Assembly (NCBI RefSeq): GCF_011039175.1
Contig: NZ_JAAKEN010000003.1
Span: forward strand, 1 to 64,000
Reading direction: 5' to 3'
From: Slackia sp. ZJ119
GTDB lineage: Bacteria > Actinomycetota > Coriobacteriia > Coriobacteriales > Eggerthellaceae
DNA: 64,000 nucleotides
Shown here: piece by piece, positions 1-7,924 of the stretch
Position numbering within the stretch: the stretch's first letter is position 1
Layout: every line of letters begins with the position of its first letter
The notes under the pieces: model-generated
The model's database searches: none
Told to the model about the DNA's origin: nothing
What the model saw: the letters and a program-made list of their open reading frames with translations, nothing else
Position numbers and translations under genes: made by a program

Positions 1-80
1 CCCATTCCGAACCCGGAAGTTAAGCCCGCCATCGCCGAAAGTACTGCGGCGCAAGGCCGTGGGAGGACAGGTCGTCGCGC
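1..80 (+). rRNA. rrf: 5S ribosomal RNA, 3' part (5' end outside window)
   Basis: The opening bases carry the conserved 5S core (CCGAACCCGGAAGTTAAGCC near positions 7-26), then the loop E/helix IV region and the 3' arm that would pair with the missing 5' end. The exact 3' end is uncertain by a few bases. It is presumably the last gene of an rRNA operon entering from the left. Confidence 0.93.
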
Positions 81-117
81 TCGCGGAGGGCGCTTTCTTT
101 TGCGGAAGCGAGAGGAG

Positions 118-137
118 GGGCCGCCTTCGGGCGGCCC
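118..137 (+). terminator. Hairpin after 5S rRNA (first of two)
   Basis: An 8-bp perfect G+C stem (GGGCCGCC / GGCGGCCC) closes on a TTCG tetraloop, followed by only two T residues. It probably acts together with the stronger hairpin at 176-197 to end the rRNA operon. Confidence 0.6.
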
Positions 138-175
138 TTCCGCGTGCATGGGGGCACGCAGGGGCCCGCCCGTCC

Positions 176-197
176 GGCCGCCTTCGGGCGGCCTTTT
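176..197 (+). terminator. Rho-independent terminator of the rRNA operon
   Basis: A 7-bp stem (GGCCGCC / GGCGGCC) with a TTCG loop is followed by TTTTGCTTTC. It repeats the stem-loop sequence of the hairpin at 118-137, so the rRNA operon ends in tandem UUCG terminators. Confidence 0.8.
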
Positions 198-239
198 GCT
201 TTCTGAAGCTACTTATATATCGCATTCTTTCTCGGTCTG

Positions 240-277
240 TTGCCAGCAATTCACAAACCGATACAATAGCGTATCGG
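240..277 (+). promoter_or_regulatory. Predicted sigma-70-type promoter with an overlapping dyad
   Basis: TTGCCA (240-245) and TACAAT (262-267) are separated by 16 bp, upstream of the transglutaminase-like gene at 304. A perfect inverted repeat, CCGATAC (258-264) and GTATCGG (271-277), overlaps the -10 box, so a repressor could bind there. The hexamers and dyad are seen; function is inferred. Confidence 0.55.
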
Positions 278-303
278 GAGAAGTTGGAGAGAATCGAGAC
301 GAT

Positions 304-1737
304 ATGTTTGGAAGGCTGAAAGTCAGAGGCTTTGTTGCGGCGGCCCTTTTGTCGATCCTCATGGTTCCGGGCATTGCGTTTGCGGACGAGGCGAATGCCG
401 CTGCGGGCGATGGTTCTATGATGAGTGAAGTCATAGAAAGCGATGCTCCTGGGCAGGGCGAAGAAAAGCCGGCTCCGAAGCATCGAGACGAACTGGCATA
501 TGTCGACGGTGCCTGGCATGCGTTCGACGCCGAAGGAAACGACGCGGGAGTCGTTCGCCTGCGCCAAGGCTGGAACACCTATGGCGGCCAGCGGTATTGG
601 CTGGAAAACGCGTCTTCAATGGCCTGCGACCAGTGGAAGAAGGTCGACGGGGCCTGGTATCGCTTCGACGGCAAGGGGCGCATGCTCACGGGCCACCAGC
701 AAATCGACGGAAAGCGGTATTTCTTCTTCGACGATGGAAAAATGCTGTCCGGTTCGGGTTGGACGAAGGTTTCGAAACGTTGGTATTACCTCGGCGCGTC
801 TGGCGTTTTGGCGGCGGACGGGTGGAAAAAGATCGCCGGCACGTGGTACTTGTTCGACGAGAAGGGCCGGATGCGCACCGGATGGGCGCAGGTTGACGGC
901 CGCTGGTATCGGCTGGATGGATCGGGCGCCATGCAGACCGGCTGGAAGAAGATCGGTGGAACGTGGTACTACCTGCGCGGCTCTGGGGCCATGGCGGAGG
1001 GCTGGGCTCGCGTCGGCGGCGCGTGGTATTACTTGAAGCCAGGGTCGGGCGCCATGCAGACCGGCTGGATCGATCTTGACGGCACGTGGTATTACCTGGA
1101 TTCGTCGGGTGCCATGCAGACCGGGTGGAACTTCTTAAAGAACAAGTGGTACTACCTGGGCGGTTCGGGCGCCATGAAGACGGGCTGGAAGAAGATCGGC
1201 GGCACCTGGTACTGCTTCGGCGAGAACGGCCCCATGAAGTCGCGCGAGTGGCACTTCGACGAGGACTACGATCGGTGGTACTACTTCGCCGCCTCGGGCC
1301 GGATGGTTCCAAAGGCGGACACGGGGCTGCACGACATGATCGAGGGAATCATCGACGACAAGATCGGACGCGGCCCAGGGGCGTTGAAGCGGGCGTTCAA
1401 CTACACTGTTTCGTATGCGTACCGAAACGGGTCGAAGTACCCCAGCGGGGAATGGTCCGTGCCTTACGCCAAGGAGATGTACCGCCGGGGCAGCGGAAAC
1501 TGCTATCGCTTCGCCGCTTTGTTCTGCTGGCTTGCGCGTGGGCTGGGCTATGACGCGGAAGTGGTGTCCGGCTGGGTGCCGGGCCGCGCCGTCGCAAAGG
1601 CGCCCCACGGCTGGGTGGAGATTCGCCAGGGCAACGGACGGTATGTGTGCGATCCTGACCTGGCTCATGAGATACCGTCCCGAAATTGGTACATGCGAAC
1701 CTATGCGAACGCTCCGACGGCCTATGGCTGGTGGTAG
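304..1737 (+). CDS. Secreted cell-wall-binding-repeat protein with transglutaminase-like domain
   Basis: Predicted secreted protein of 477 aa. I chose the ATG at 304 because it gives a clean signal peptide (MFGRLK start, hydrophobic core, cleavage after GIAFA); the longer reading frame upstream runs into the rRNA terminators. GGAGAG lies 12 nt upstream, a long spacing. About eleven 20-residue repeats of the WYYL..SGAMQTGW type follow (residues ~60-340), the choline/glucan-binding family that attaches proteins to wall polymers. The C-terminal ~110 residues contain GNCYRFA, HGWVEI and CDPD, matching the Cys-His-Asp order of bacterial transglutaminase-like peptidases. Likely role: a wall-attached cysteine peptidase or cross-linking enzyme. 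The ligand and substrate cannot be read from sequence. Confidence 0.85.
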   Translation: MFGRLKVRGFVAAALLSILMVPGIAFADEANAAAGDGSMMSEVIESDAPGQGEEKPAPKHRDELAYVDGAWHAFDAEGNDAGVVRLRQGWNTYGGQRYWLENASSMACDQWKKVDGAWYRFDGKGRMLTGHQQIDGKRYFFFDDGKMLSGSGWTKVSKRWYYLGASGVLAADGWKKIAGTWYLFDEKGRMRTGWAQVDGRWYRLDGSGAMQTGWKKIGGTWYYLRGSGAMAEGWARVGGAWYYLKPGSGAMQTGWIDLDGTWYYLDSSGAMQTGWNFLKNKWYYLGGSGAMKTGWKKIGGTWYCFGENGPMKSREWHFDEDYDRWYYFAASGRMVPKADTGLHDMIEGIIDDKIGRGPGALKRAFNYTVSYAYRNGSKYPSGEWSVPYAKEMYRRGSGNCYRFAALFCWLARGLGYDAEVVSGWVPGRAVAKAPHGWVEIRQGNGRYVCDPDLAHEIPSRNWYMRTYANAPTAYGWW

Positions 1738-1878
1738 CAGACGCGCGGCAAGGCGATGGCCGCGGCGCGCCGATGCGGCGCTTGCGGCGAAGCCGGCGCA
1801 AGAAAAACGGCAGGCGGCAGACGGCCGATAGCGTCTGCTGCGCGGGTCGCGCGGATGTGGAAGGAGTAATGCGCTCGC

Positions 1879-3282
1879 ATGGTGTTCAGTTCGCTCAGCT
1901 TTTTATGCGTGTTCCTCCCGATCGTGTTCGCACTGAACCTCGTTTTGCCGAGCGTGCGTCTGAAAAACGCTTTGCTCCTGGCGGCAAGCCTGCTGTTCTA
2001 TTCGTTCGGTGAACCGGTATACGTGCTGCTCATGGTAGCGAGTTCTTTCGCCAACTTCGTCGCAGGCGTGCTGCTGGGAAAGTTGACGCGCCGCAAGCTC
2101 GTGGTCGGCTCAGCCGTCGTCTTCAACGTGGGCTTGCTCGTCGCGTTCAAGTACGCTGGCATGATCGGCGGCTCGCTGAACGCCTTGCTGGGAACGTCGC
2201 TGCCGCTGCCGCAGGCAGCGCTTCCCATCGGCATCTCGTTTTTCACCTTCCAGGCGATGTCGTATGTGATCGACGTGTACCGAGGGGAGGTCGAGCCGCA
2301 GAAGAGCTTCTTCGACGTGCTGCTCTACATCTCGTTCTTTCCGCAGCTCATTGCCGGTCCTATCGTGAAGTACCACGACATCGCCCGCGAAATCAGGACG
2401 CGCCATGCCAGCGCAGCCGACATGGCGGCCGGCCTGCGGCGGTTTTGCGTCGGGTTGGCGAAGAAAGTGCTCATCGCGAACAACCTGGCCGTGGCCGTCG
2501 ACTACCTGTATTCGGTGGCGCCGGGCGATTTGAACGCGCTGGCGGCTTGGACGGCGGCGGTCGCCTACATGATGCAGATCTACTTCGACTTTTCCGGCTA
2601 CAGCGACATGGCCATCGGCCTGGGGCGCATGTTCGGCTTCCACTACAAAGAAAACTTCAACTACCCTTACGTGGCGACCACGCTCCAGGACTTCTGGCGG
2701 CGCTGGCACATCTCTTTGTCGACTTGGTTCAAGGAATACCTCTACATTCCGCTTGGCGGCAACCGGAAGGGGACGGCGCGGACGATGCTGAACAAGCTGG
2801 CCGTCTTTTTCCTGTGCGGGCTGTGGCACGGCGCGAGCTGGACGTTCGTCGTTTGGGGCCTGGTGCACGGCGCGTTTCTGATGCTGGAGAGCGTCGTGCC
2901 CGTCAAGCGGATGCCGCGGGCGCTGGGACATCTGTATTGCTTGCTGGTCGTGTGCTTGGCGTTCGTGCTGTTTCGCGCGGACTCGATCGACCAGGCCGGA
3001 GCCATCATCGTGCAGATGTTCGCCGGCTGGAACTTCAGCGACGCGTCGATGGTCGTCGCCATGCGGCAGCTCTCGCCGGTGTTCCTGACGGCTTTGGCGG
3101 CGTCGCTCGTCGCTGCGCTGCCGGTGCGCGACGTGGCGGCGCGGGCGCTTGGCCGCTGTGGCGAGCGGGCCCGTCGCTGCGGCATCGCGCTGTCCTACGT
3201 TGCGAGCATCGTGCTGCTTGCGCTGTGCTTTCTCAGCTTGGCGAGCGGCGCGTACAATCCGTTCATCTACTTCAGGTTCTAG
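1879..3282 (+). CDS. MBOAT-family membrane O-acyltransferase (AlgI/PatA-like)
   Basis: Integral membrane protein of 467 aa with many hydrophobic helices. The AlgI/DltB/PatA hallmarks are present: the DFWRRWHISLSTWFKEYLY block with GGNRKG, and the catalytic-His region GLWHGASWTFVVWG. This family moves acyl, usually acetyl, groups across the membrane to an extracellular acceptor. The ATG at 1879 follows an AAGGAG; an ATG at 1869 is out of frame. The next gene begins 18 nt downstream and encodes the periplasmic-type SGNH partner, so the two probably form one acetylation system for a secreted polysaccharide or wall polymer. Which polymer is unknown. Confidence 0.9.
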   Translation: MVFSSLSFLCVFLPIVFALNLVLPSVRLKNALLLAASLLFYSFGEPVYVLLMVASSFANFVAGVLLGKLTRRKLVVGSAVVFNVGLLVAFKYAGMIGGSLNALLGTSLPLPQAALPIGISFFTFQAMSYVIDVYRGEVEPQKSFFDVLLYISFFPQLIAGPIVKYHDIAREIRTRHASAADMAAGLRRFCVGLAKKVLIANNLAVAVDYLYSVAPGDLNALAAWTAAVAYMMQIYFDFSGYSDMAIGLGRMFGFHYKENFNYPYVATTLQDFWRRWHISLSTWFKEYLYIPLGGNRKGTARTMLNKLAVFFLCGLWHGASWTFVVWGLVHGAFLMLESVVPVKRMPRALGHLYCLLVVCLAFVLFRADSIDQAGAIIVQMFAGWNFSDASMVVAMRQLSPVFLTALAASLVAALPVRDVAARALGRCGERARRCGIALSYVASIVLLALCFLSLASGAYNPFIYFRF

Positions 3283-3299
3283 CGGGAAGGGGGCATCGG

Positions 3300-4745
3300 A
3301 TGGACGCGCGGAAAACAGGTGGATGGAGCACGCGGGCGGCTGCGGCATACGTGGCTTTCGTCATGGCGCTGCTCGTCGTGCCGCTTGCGGCCATGCCCTT
3401 CGCGCCGTCCGATCCGGATGCAGAGCTGCAGGAGTTGGCCGCGTGGCCGAGCGTGACCGAAGACGGCCGCGTCAACGTGGACTTCTTGTCGGAAGCGGGC
3501 GAGTGGTTCGACGATCATTTCGCGTTTCGCCAGCAGCTCATCACGGCAAACGCCCGGGTGCGTGCAGGCCTGTTCGGCACGTCGCCGACCGACCAGGTGG
3601 TGGTAGGGACGCACGGCTGGCTGTATTTTGGCGGCACGATGGCGGACTATCAGCGCACGCGGCCTTTGAGCGACCGAGCTGTCGCGAACGCCGCCGCGAA
3701 TCTGGCGCTGCTGCAGCAGTACGTTGAGGCCGGCGGCGCGACGTTTCTGCTTGCGGTGGCTCCCAACAAAAACTCGCTCTACGACGAAAACATGCCCTAC
3801 TACGAGCTGGCAGGCGCCGGGCCTTCGAATTGGGAGCGCCTGCAGGAGGCGCTGCGCAAACGCGGCGTGCATGCGGTCGACCTGTTTTCGACGCTGCGCG
3901 AGGCAGGCGGCGTGCAGTATATGAAAACCGATACGCACTGGAACACCGAAGGTGCGCGCCTTGCCTACGATGCTGTCATGGATGCGGCGGGCATAGAGCA
4001 CGACGACTACCGCAATGCGGCCGTGACCTGGGACGACGGCTTCATCGGCGACGTGGAGGCCATGCTTTACCCGCTCGGCCGCACGCCGGAGCCCGTGGAG
4101 GCCTACGAAGCGACGCAGCGGTTCGCCTACGAAAACGGCGCGACGTCGGTCGAAGACGCCGACATCGTGACGACTTCGACGGCGGAGCGGAAAAGCGGCT
4201 CGCTCGTCATGTACCGCGACTCGTTCGGCAACGCGCTTCTGCCGTTTTTCGCCACGGCGTTTCGCGAGGCCCGCTTCAGCAAGCTCGTGCCGTACAATGC
4301 GGCGATCGTGCCTGAATCCAAGGCGGATCTCGTCGTTGTTGAGCGTGCCGAGCGGCATCTCGATTTTTTCGCGACCACGCCGCCCATCATGCCGGCGCCG
4401 CTTTGCGAGGGCGTTTCGGCTGATCAGTCGGTCGAAACGGCGACGACGATGGACTTCGCGAGAGACGGTCCCTACGTGGTTGTGCGCGGCGTGATCGATG
4501 AGGCGTACGCCTCCGACGACATGCGCGTATGCGTGGGCGTCGTGGGCGAGGGCAGCGAAGAGACGTGGCGCGAAGCGTTTCGCCAGAGCGTGAAAAGCGA
4601 CGACGGGGCGGACGTGACGACCGACGATGGGTATGTGGCGCGCATCGACGCCCGCGTTCTGCAGCCGGAAACGCGCGTTTCCGTGGCGGTGGTGAACGAC
4701 GGCGCGGCCTGCGTGCTTGCGTCGAAGCAATGGAAGGAGCAGTAG
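3300..4745 (+). CDS. AlgJ/AlgX-like SGNH (DHHW family) acetylation partner
   Basis: 481 aa with one N-terminal membrane segment (residues ~13-35) and an extracytoplasmic domain. EWFDDHFAFRQQL is the family's characteristic early block, KTDTHWNTEGA carries the Asp-His pair, and YRDSFGN holds the nucleophilic Ser. AlgJ/AlgX-type proteins receive an acyl group exported by an MBOAT partner and transfer it to a polysaccharide. Pairing with the preceding MBOAT gene supports this. The ATG at 3300 follows GGGAAGGGGG. The reading frame stays open much further upstream, but that part overlaps the MBOAT gene and lacks family similarity. Confidence 0.82.
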   Translation: MDARKTGGWSTRAAAAYVAFVMALLVVPLAAMPFAPSDPDAELQELAAWPSVTEDGRVNVDFLSEAGEWFDDHFAFRQQLITANARVRAGLFGTSPTDQVVVGTHGWLYFGGTMADYQRTRPLSDRAVANAAANLALLQQYVEAGGATFLLAVAPNKNSLYDENMPYYELAGAGPSNWERLQEALRKRGVHAVDLFSTLREAGGVQYMKTDTHWNTEGARLAYDAVMDAAGIEHDDYRNAAVTWDDGFIGDVEAMLYPLGRTPEPVEAYEATQRFAYENGATSVEDADIVTTSTAERKSGSLVMYRDSFGNALLPFFATAFREARFSKLVPYNAAIVPESKADLVVVERAERHLDFFATTPPIMPAPLCEGVSADQSVETATTMDFARDGPYVVVRGVIDEAYASDDMRVCVGVVGEGSEETWREAFRQSVKSDDGADVTTDDGYVARIDARVLQPETRVSVAVVNDGAACVLASKQWKEQ

Positions 4746-4746
4746 C

Positions 4747-5562
4747 ATGAGCAAGAAGATGGGCATGGCGGCGCTCGCGTTGGCGTGCGCGATCGGAACG
4801 GGCGCCCTGGCGACGGGATGTGCGCAGGAGGCGCCTCAGCCGGAATCCGCGCCTGCGCAGGAGGCCGTCGAGACGAAGGCGGAACCCGCAGAAGACGAGT
4901 CGCCCGAGCCTGACGGGGCCGTGATCGGCAAGGAGTCGGAGGATGCGTACCGGGTGCAGCTGACCAACGATTTGGGAGCCGACGTGACGTCGCTTTCCAT
5001 CAAGGACCTCAGCGAAGAGTCGTTTCCCTCCAGCATGATCGGCTCAGACGAAAAAGTGGCCGCTGGAGAGACCGTCACGATGTTCTACGCGCCCGGGCAG
5101 TCTGCCGCCGCTGACGTGCCGTATGACATGCTGGTGGGCGTGGGCGGCAAGACTTACGAATTGCACGGGCTTGAGCTGGGCAATTGGACGGAAATGACGC
5201 TGGCGCTGTCGGGCGACATAGCGTATGCGACGTATGTCGACGCGGACGGAAAGGCCGGCGACACGAAGCAGATCGAGCAAGACGTCCTTGACGCCAAGAA
5301 GGCGGCCGCCGAAGAAGAGGCCGCTGCCAAGAAGGCGGCCGAAGAGGCGGCGGCCGAAGAGGCTGCAGCTGCGGCGGCGGCCGAGGAAGCAGAGGCCGCC
5401 ACGGCCTCTGAGATGGAAGAGGCGCCGGCCGAGCCCGAATACGTCGAGCCCGAATACGTCGAACCCGCGTACGTCGAGCCTGAATACGTCGACCCTGGGT
5501 ATTACGAGGCGCCGGCGCAAGGCGAGGACAGCTGCGTCGACGGCGGCGTCGTGCTGCGATAG
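4747..5562 (+). CDS. Predicted lipoprotein with Ala/Glu-rich stalk and EYVEP repeats
   Basis: 271 aa, starting one base after the preceding stop. The N-terminus (MSKK, hydrophobic core, ATGC) resembles a lipoprotein signal, with Cys as the expected lipidated residue; the -3 position is Ala rather than the usual Leu, so this is probable, not certain. Residues ~60-170 form a compact domain I do not recognise. Then comes an Ala/Glu/Lys-rich, probably helical stretch, four 5-residue EYVEP-type repeats and a tail with a single Cys. Co-transcription with the MBOAT/SGNH pair suggests a surface role in the same process. Confidence 0.7.
   Translation: MSKKMGMAALALACAIGTGALATGCAQEAPQPESAPAQEAVETKAEPAEDESPEPDGAVIGKESEDAYRVQLTNDLGADVTSLSIKDLSEESFPSSMIGSDEKVAAGETVTMFYAPGQSAAADVPYDMLVGVGGKTYELHGLELGNWTEMTLALSGDIAYATYVDADGKAGDTKQIEQDVLDAKKAAAEEEAAAKKAAEEAAAEEAAAAAAAEEAEAATASEMEEAPAEPEYVEPEYVEPAYVEPEYVDPGYYEAPAQGEDSCVDGGVVLR
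5437..5496 (+). repeat. Four 15-nt tandem repeats inside the lipoprotein gene
   Basis: Four consecutive 15-nt units, consensus GAATACGTCGAGCCC, encode EYVEP, EYVEP, AYVEP and EYVDP. The near identity at DNA level suggests recent slippage expansion. Confidence 0.9.
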
Positions 5563-5602
5563 GCCCTTCGCGGCGCTCGGCCTGCCGAGGCGCCGAATGC
5601 GG

Positions 5603-5640
5603 AAAGGGCAAGGACGCTCAAAGCGGCGTCCTTGCCCTTT
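5603..5640. terminator. Bidirectional terminator between the lipoprotein gene and tRNA(CAU)
   Basis: A 15-bp perfect stem (AAAGGGCAAGGACGC at 5603-5617 with its complement at 5626-5640) encloses an 8-nt loop. A-rich and T-rich edges let it serve the plus-strand lipoprotein gene and the minus-strand tRNA that converges on it. Confidence 0.88.
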
Positions 5641-5679
5641 CTTGATGTTACAGCCGAAGCGCCTTCGGCAGATACGACA

Positions 5680-5754
5680 TGGTAGGCCCGGCCGGACTCG
5701 AACCGACAACCAAGGGATTATGAGTCCCCTGCTCCACCATTGAGCTACAGGCCC
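5680..5754 (-). tRNA. tRNA with CAU anticodon, probably tRNA-Ile2 (lysidine type)
   Basis: 75 nt including an encoded CCA. The anticodon CAT lies at 5720-5722. The acceptor pairs over 7 bp with a G-U first pair, and the anticodon stem lacks the three G-C pairs next to the loop that mark an initiator. The ACTCATAAT loop region followed by CTTGGT in the variable region resembles bacterial tRNA-Ile2, whose C34 is modified to lysidine so that it reads AUA, more than elongator tRNA-Met. The Ile2 identity is a judgement from sequence; tRNA-Met remains possible. Confidence 0.93.
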
Positions 5755-6013
5755 GTTGCATTATCGGCGACGAACACTGTAGCACATTTTTGCGTCGATC
5801 GCTTTGCGAGTGCGAATTTCCATGTGCGGGTGTGCGTCTCGCGCCGCCTTGTGCGGAAGGGCCGCAGCGCTTCTTTGCGGCGGGCGGCGAAAACCGCGCT
5901 CGTCGATGCCGATGAGGCGTTTCGCGCCACTAAGGTTGTGGAAACCAGTGCGCTTGGAGCCTATGAACGGTATACTTTGCCAGGTATGTCACAATCTTTG
6001 CTGAAGGAACACC

Positions 6014-7060
6014 ATGAGTACAGACAGCTTTGAAGCGAGCCAGAAACGCAGCGACGCCATTCGCGAAGAGATCGCAAAGAATCCCGGCAAGTTCACGATG
6101 CTCACCGGCGACCGTCCGACGGGGCGTTTGCACCTGGGGCACTATTTCGGCACCATCAAGGAGCGCGTCGCGCTGCAGAACCTGGGGATCACGACGCGCG
6201 TGGTCATCGCCGACTACCAGGTCATCACCGACCGCGACACCACGGGCGCCATTCGCGACAACGTCTACAACATGGTCATCGATTACATGGCCTGCGGGCT
6301 CGATCCTGAAAAGACGACCATTTTCACGCACTCGGCCGTGCCGGCGCTCAACCAGCTCATGCTGCCGTTCCTGTCGCTGGTCAGCGAGGCGGAGCTGATG
6401 CGAAATCCCACGGTGAAGAGCGAGCAGGAAGCGTCCGGCCGGGCGCTGTCGGGGCTTTTGCTCACCTATCCGGTGCACCAGGCGTGCGACATCTTGTTCT
6501 GCAAGGGCAACATCGTGCCGGTGGGCAAAGACCAGCTGCCCCATATCGAGCAGGCCCGACTGATCGCCCGCCGCTTCAACGAGCGCTACGACCGCGTGTT
6601 CCTGGAGCCGGAAGGCCTGCTCAACGACGTGTGCGAGATTCCCGGCCTTGACGGGCGCAAGATGTCGAAGAGCTACGGCAACGCGATATCGCTCTGCCTC
6701 ACCGAGACCGAGACGGCGAAGCTCATCAAGAAGTCTCAGACCGATTCGGAGCGCTTCATCACCTACGACAAGGAGAACCGTCCCGGCGTGTCGGCTTTGC
6801 TGACGACCGCCGCCATCTGCACGGGCCGCAGCGAGGTCGACATCGCCGAAGAGATCGGCAATGCGGGCTCGGGTGCGCTCAAAGCGTACGTGACCGAAAG
6901 CGTGAACGGGTATTTGGCACCCATCCGCGAGCGCCGTCGCGAGCTGGAAGGCGACATGGACTTCGTGCGCGAGGTCATCCACGAGGGCAACAAGCAGGCG
7001 AACGCCATCGCGAACGAAACGCTTGCCCAGGTCAGCGAGGCAATGGGGATGACGTATTAA
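6014..7060 (+). CDS. trpS: Tryptophan--tRNA ligase
   Basis: 348 aa, the usual length for a class I TrpRS, which charges tRNA-Trp in the cytoplasm. The HIGH-like signature is GRLHLGHY (residues 37-44) and the second signature is KMSKS near residue 215, preceded by DGR. The ATG at 6014 follows AAGGA. No T-box-like leader is visible in the 250 bp upstream, only a TATACT (5971-5976) without a good -35 partner. A terminator follows at 7097. Confidence 0.97.
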   Translation: MSTDSFEASQKRSDAIREEIAKNPGKFTMLTGDRPTGRLHLGHYFGTIKERVALQNLGITTRVVIADYQVITDRDTTGAIRDNVYNMVIDYMACGLDPEKTTIFTHSAVPALNQLMLPFLSLVSEAELMRNPTVKSEQEASGRALSGLLLTYPVHQACDILFCKGNIVPVGKDQLPHIEQARLIARRFNERYDRVFLEPEGLLNDVCEIPGLDGRKMSKSYGNAISLCLTETETAKLIKKSQTDSERFITYDKENRPGVSALLTTAAICTGRSEVDIAEEIGNAGSGALKAYVTESVNGYLAPIRERRRELEGDMDFVREVIHEGNKQANAIANETLAQVSEAMGMTY

Positions 7061-7096
7061 ACCCGGCGCGGCACATGCCCCATATCGTGCGTTTGA

Positions 7097-7124
7097 AAAG
7101 GCCCTTCCGTCGGAGGGGCCTTTT
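7097..7124 (+). terminator. Rho-independent terminator of trpS
   Basis: AAAAGGCCCTTCCG pairs with CGGAGGGGCCTTTT through one G-U pair and a one-base loop; the arms themselves provide the A and T tracts. Confidence 0.85.
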
Positions 7125-7201
7125 CGGTGGCTGGCGTCGCTCGGCTTGCCGGCTGTGCTCGCGGCGATCTCCATATTTTGCACATAAGTGAAAAATGCCT
7201 C

Positions 7202-7229
7202 TTGCACGCCGGGGCGGTTTCGCTATAAT
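7202..7229 (+). promoter_or_regulatory. Predicted promoter of tRNA-Asn
   Basis: TTGCAC (7202-7207) and a consensus TATAAT (7224-7229), 16 bp apart, place a start site about 35 nt before the mature tRNA. Confidence 0.75.
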
Positions 7230-7269
7230 ACCATCTTGCGCGTCATCAAGAAGCGCATCGTGTTGACAC

Positions 7270-7344
7270 TCCTCGGTAGCTCAACGGCAGAGCATCCGGC
7301 TGTTAACCGGAGGGTTGTAGGTTCGAATCCTACCCGGGGAGCCA
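7270..7344 (+). tRNA. tRNA-Asn (GTT)
   Basis: 75 nt with encoded CCA. The anticodon GTT lies at 7302-7304 in a CTGTTAA loop closed by a 5-bp stem, and the T-arm is GTAGG-TTCGAAT-CCTAC. All acceptor pairs form (one U-G). Its 3' half and the following terminator reappear in altered form at 12358-12426, on the other side of the potassium operon. Confidence 0.97.
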
Positions 7345-7356
7345 TAAAGATTCCAG

Positions 7357-7376
7357 AAAGCCCGCAAGGGCTTTTT
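7357..7376 (+). terminator. Terminator of tRNA-Asn
   Basis: AAAGCCC pairs with GGGCTTT around a GCAA tetraloop, followed by further T residues. Confidence 0.88.
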
Positions 7377-7489
7377 TCATGCCTGGGCGACGCCCGCACG
7401 CCCGAACCCCCCGAAGAGTTTAACGCCGTTTTTATGCGCACCGCGCTATGCTTCGCTGCACAGGGCAGCACGAAGAGAGGTGGTGGGCC

Positions 7490-7924
7490 ATGCTCGGCAG
7501 TGCGCGGGTGATGATCGTCGGCTGCGGGGACTTCGGTTCGACGCTTGCGAGTGCGCTTTCTCGCCAAGGCTTCGCCGTCGTCGCCATAGACATGCGCGAG
7601 GACGCGTTCGACCTGCTCGACGGCGACTTCGACGGAGAGGCCGTCACCGGGGACGGAGGCATCGTGTCGGTTCTGGAAGAGTGCGGGATCGCGCACGCCT
7701 CCTATCTCGTTGCCGCAACAGGCTGCGAGATGACGAATTTCTTCATTGCAGAGGTGGCGAGCGAGCTGTACGGCGTCGAGCACGTCCTGCCGCGCGTCGA
7801 GAGCACGGCGCTCGTCAGGCTTCTCGACGACTTGAACGCCAGTCCGATATGTCCGCGCCTCATCTGCGTGGACGAGTTCTACCGGCTCTCGGGCCTTGAT
7901 GCGGGAAGCGTCGTGCGGTCATGA
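7490..7924 (+). CDS. TrkA-like potassium channel regulatory protein (RCK-N only)
   Basis: 144 aa. A Rossmann nucleotide-binding fold begins with MIVGCGDFGSTLA, a GxGxxG-type motif, followed by VVAID with an acidic residue after the second strand. This is the RCK-N domain of TrkA/KtrA proteins, which gate K+ uptake in response to NAD(H) or ATP. The RCK-C domain is absent. I chose the ATG at 7490, preceded by GAGAGG; the frame extends upstream to 7448 without a ribosome site. The stop overlaps the ATG of a second TrkA-like gene (ATGA), so the two halves are translationally coupled and probably assemble with TrkH. Confidence 0.88.
   Translation: MLGSARVMIVGCGDFGSTLASALSRQGFAVVAIDMREDAFDLLDGDFDGEAVTGDGGIVSVLEECGIAHASYLVAATGCEMTNFFIAEVASELYGVEHVLPRVESTALVRLLDDLNASPICPRLICVDEFYRLSGLDAGSVVRS

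Noticed and set aside
100-303. Upstream extension of the transglutaminase-like gene to position 100
   Set aside because: It runs through the rRNA terminator hairpins and would hide the clear signal peptide that starts at 304.
480-1310. CRISPR array or non-coding repeats
   Set aside because: The periodicity is about 60 nt, in frame, diverged at DNA level and encodes wall-binding repeats.
5755-6013. T-box riboswitch upstream of trpS
   Set aside because: No T-box sequence, specifier loop or antiterminator/terminator pair is visible.
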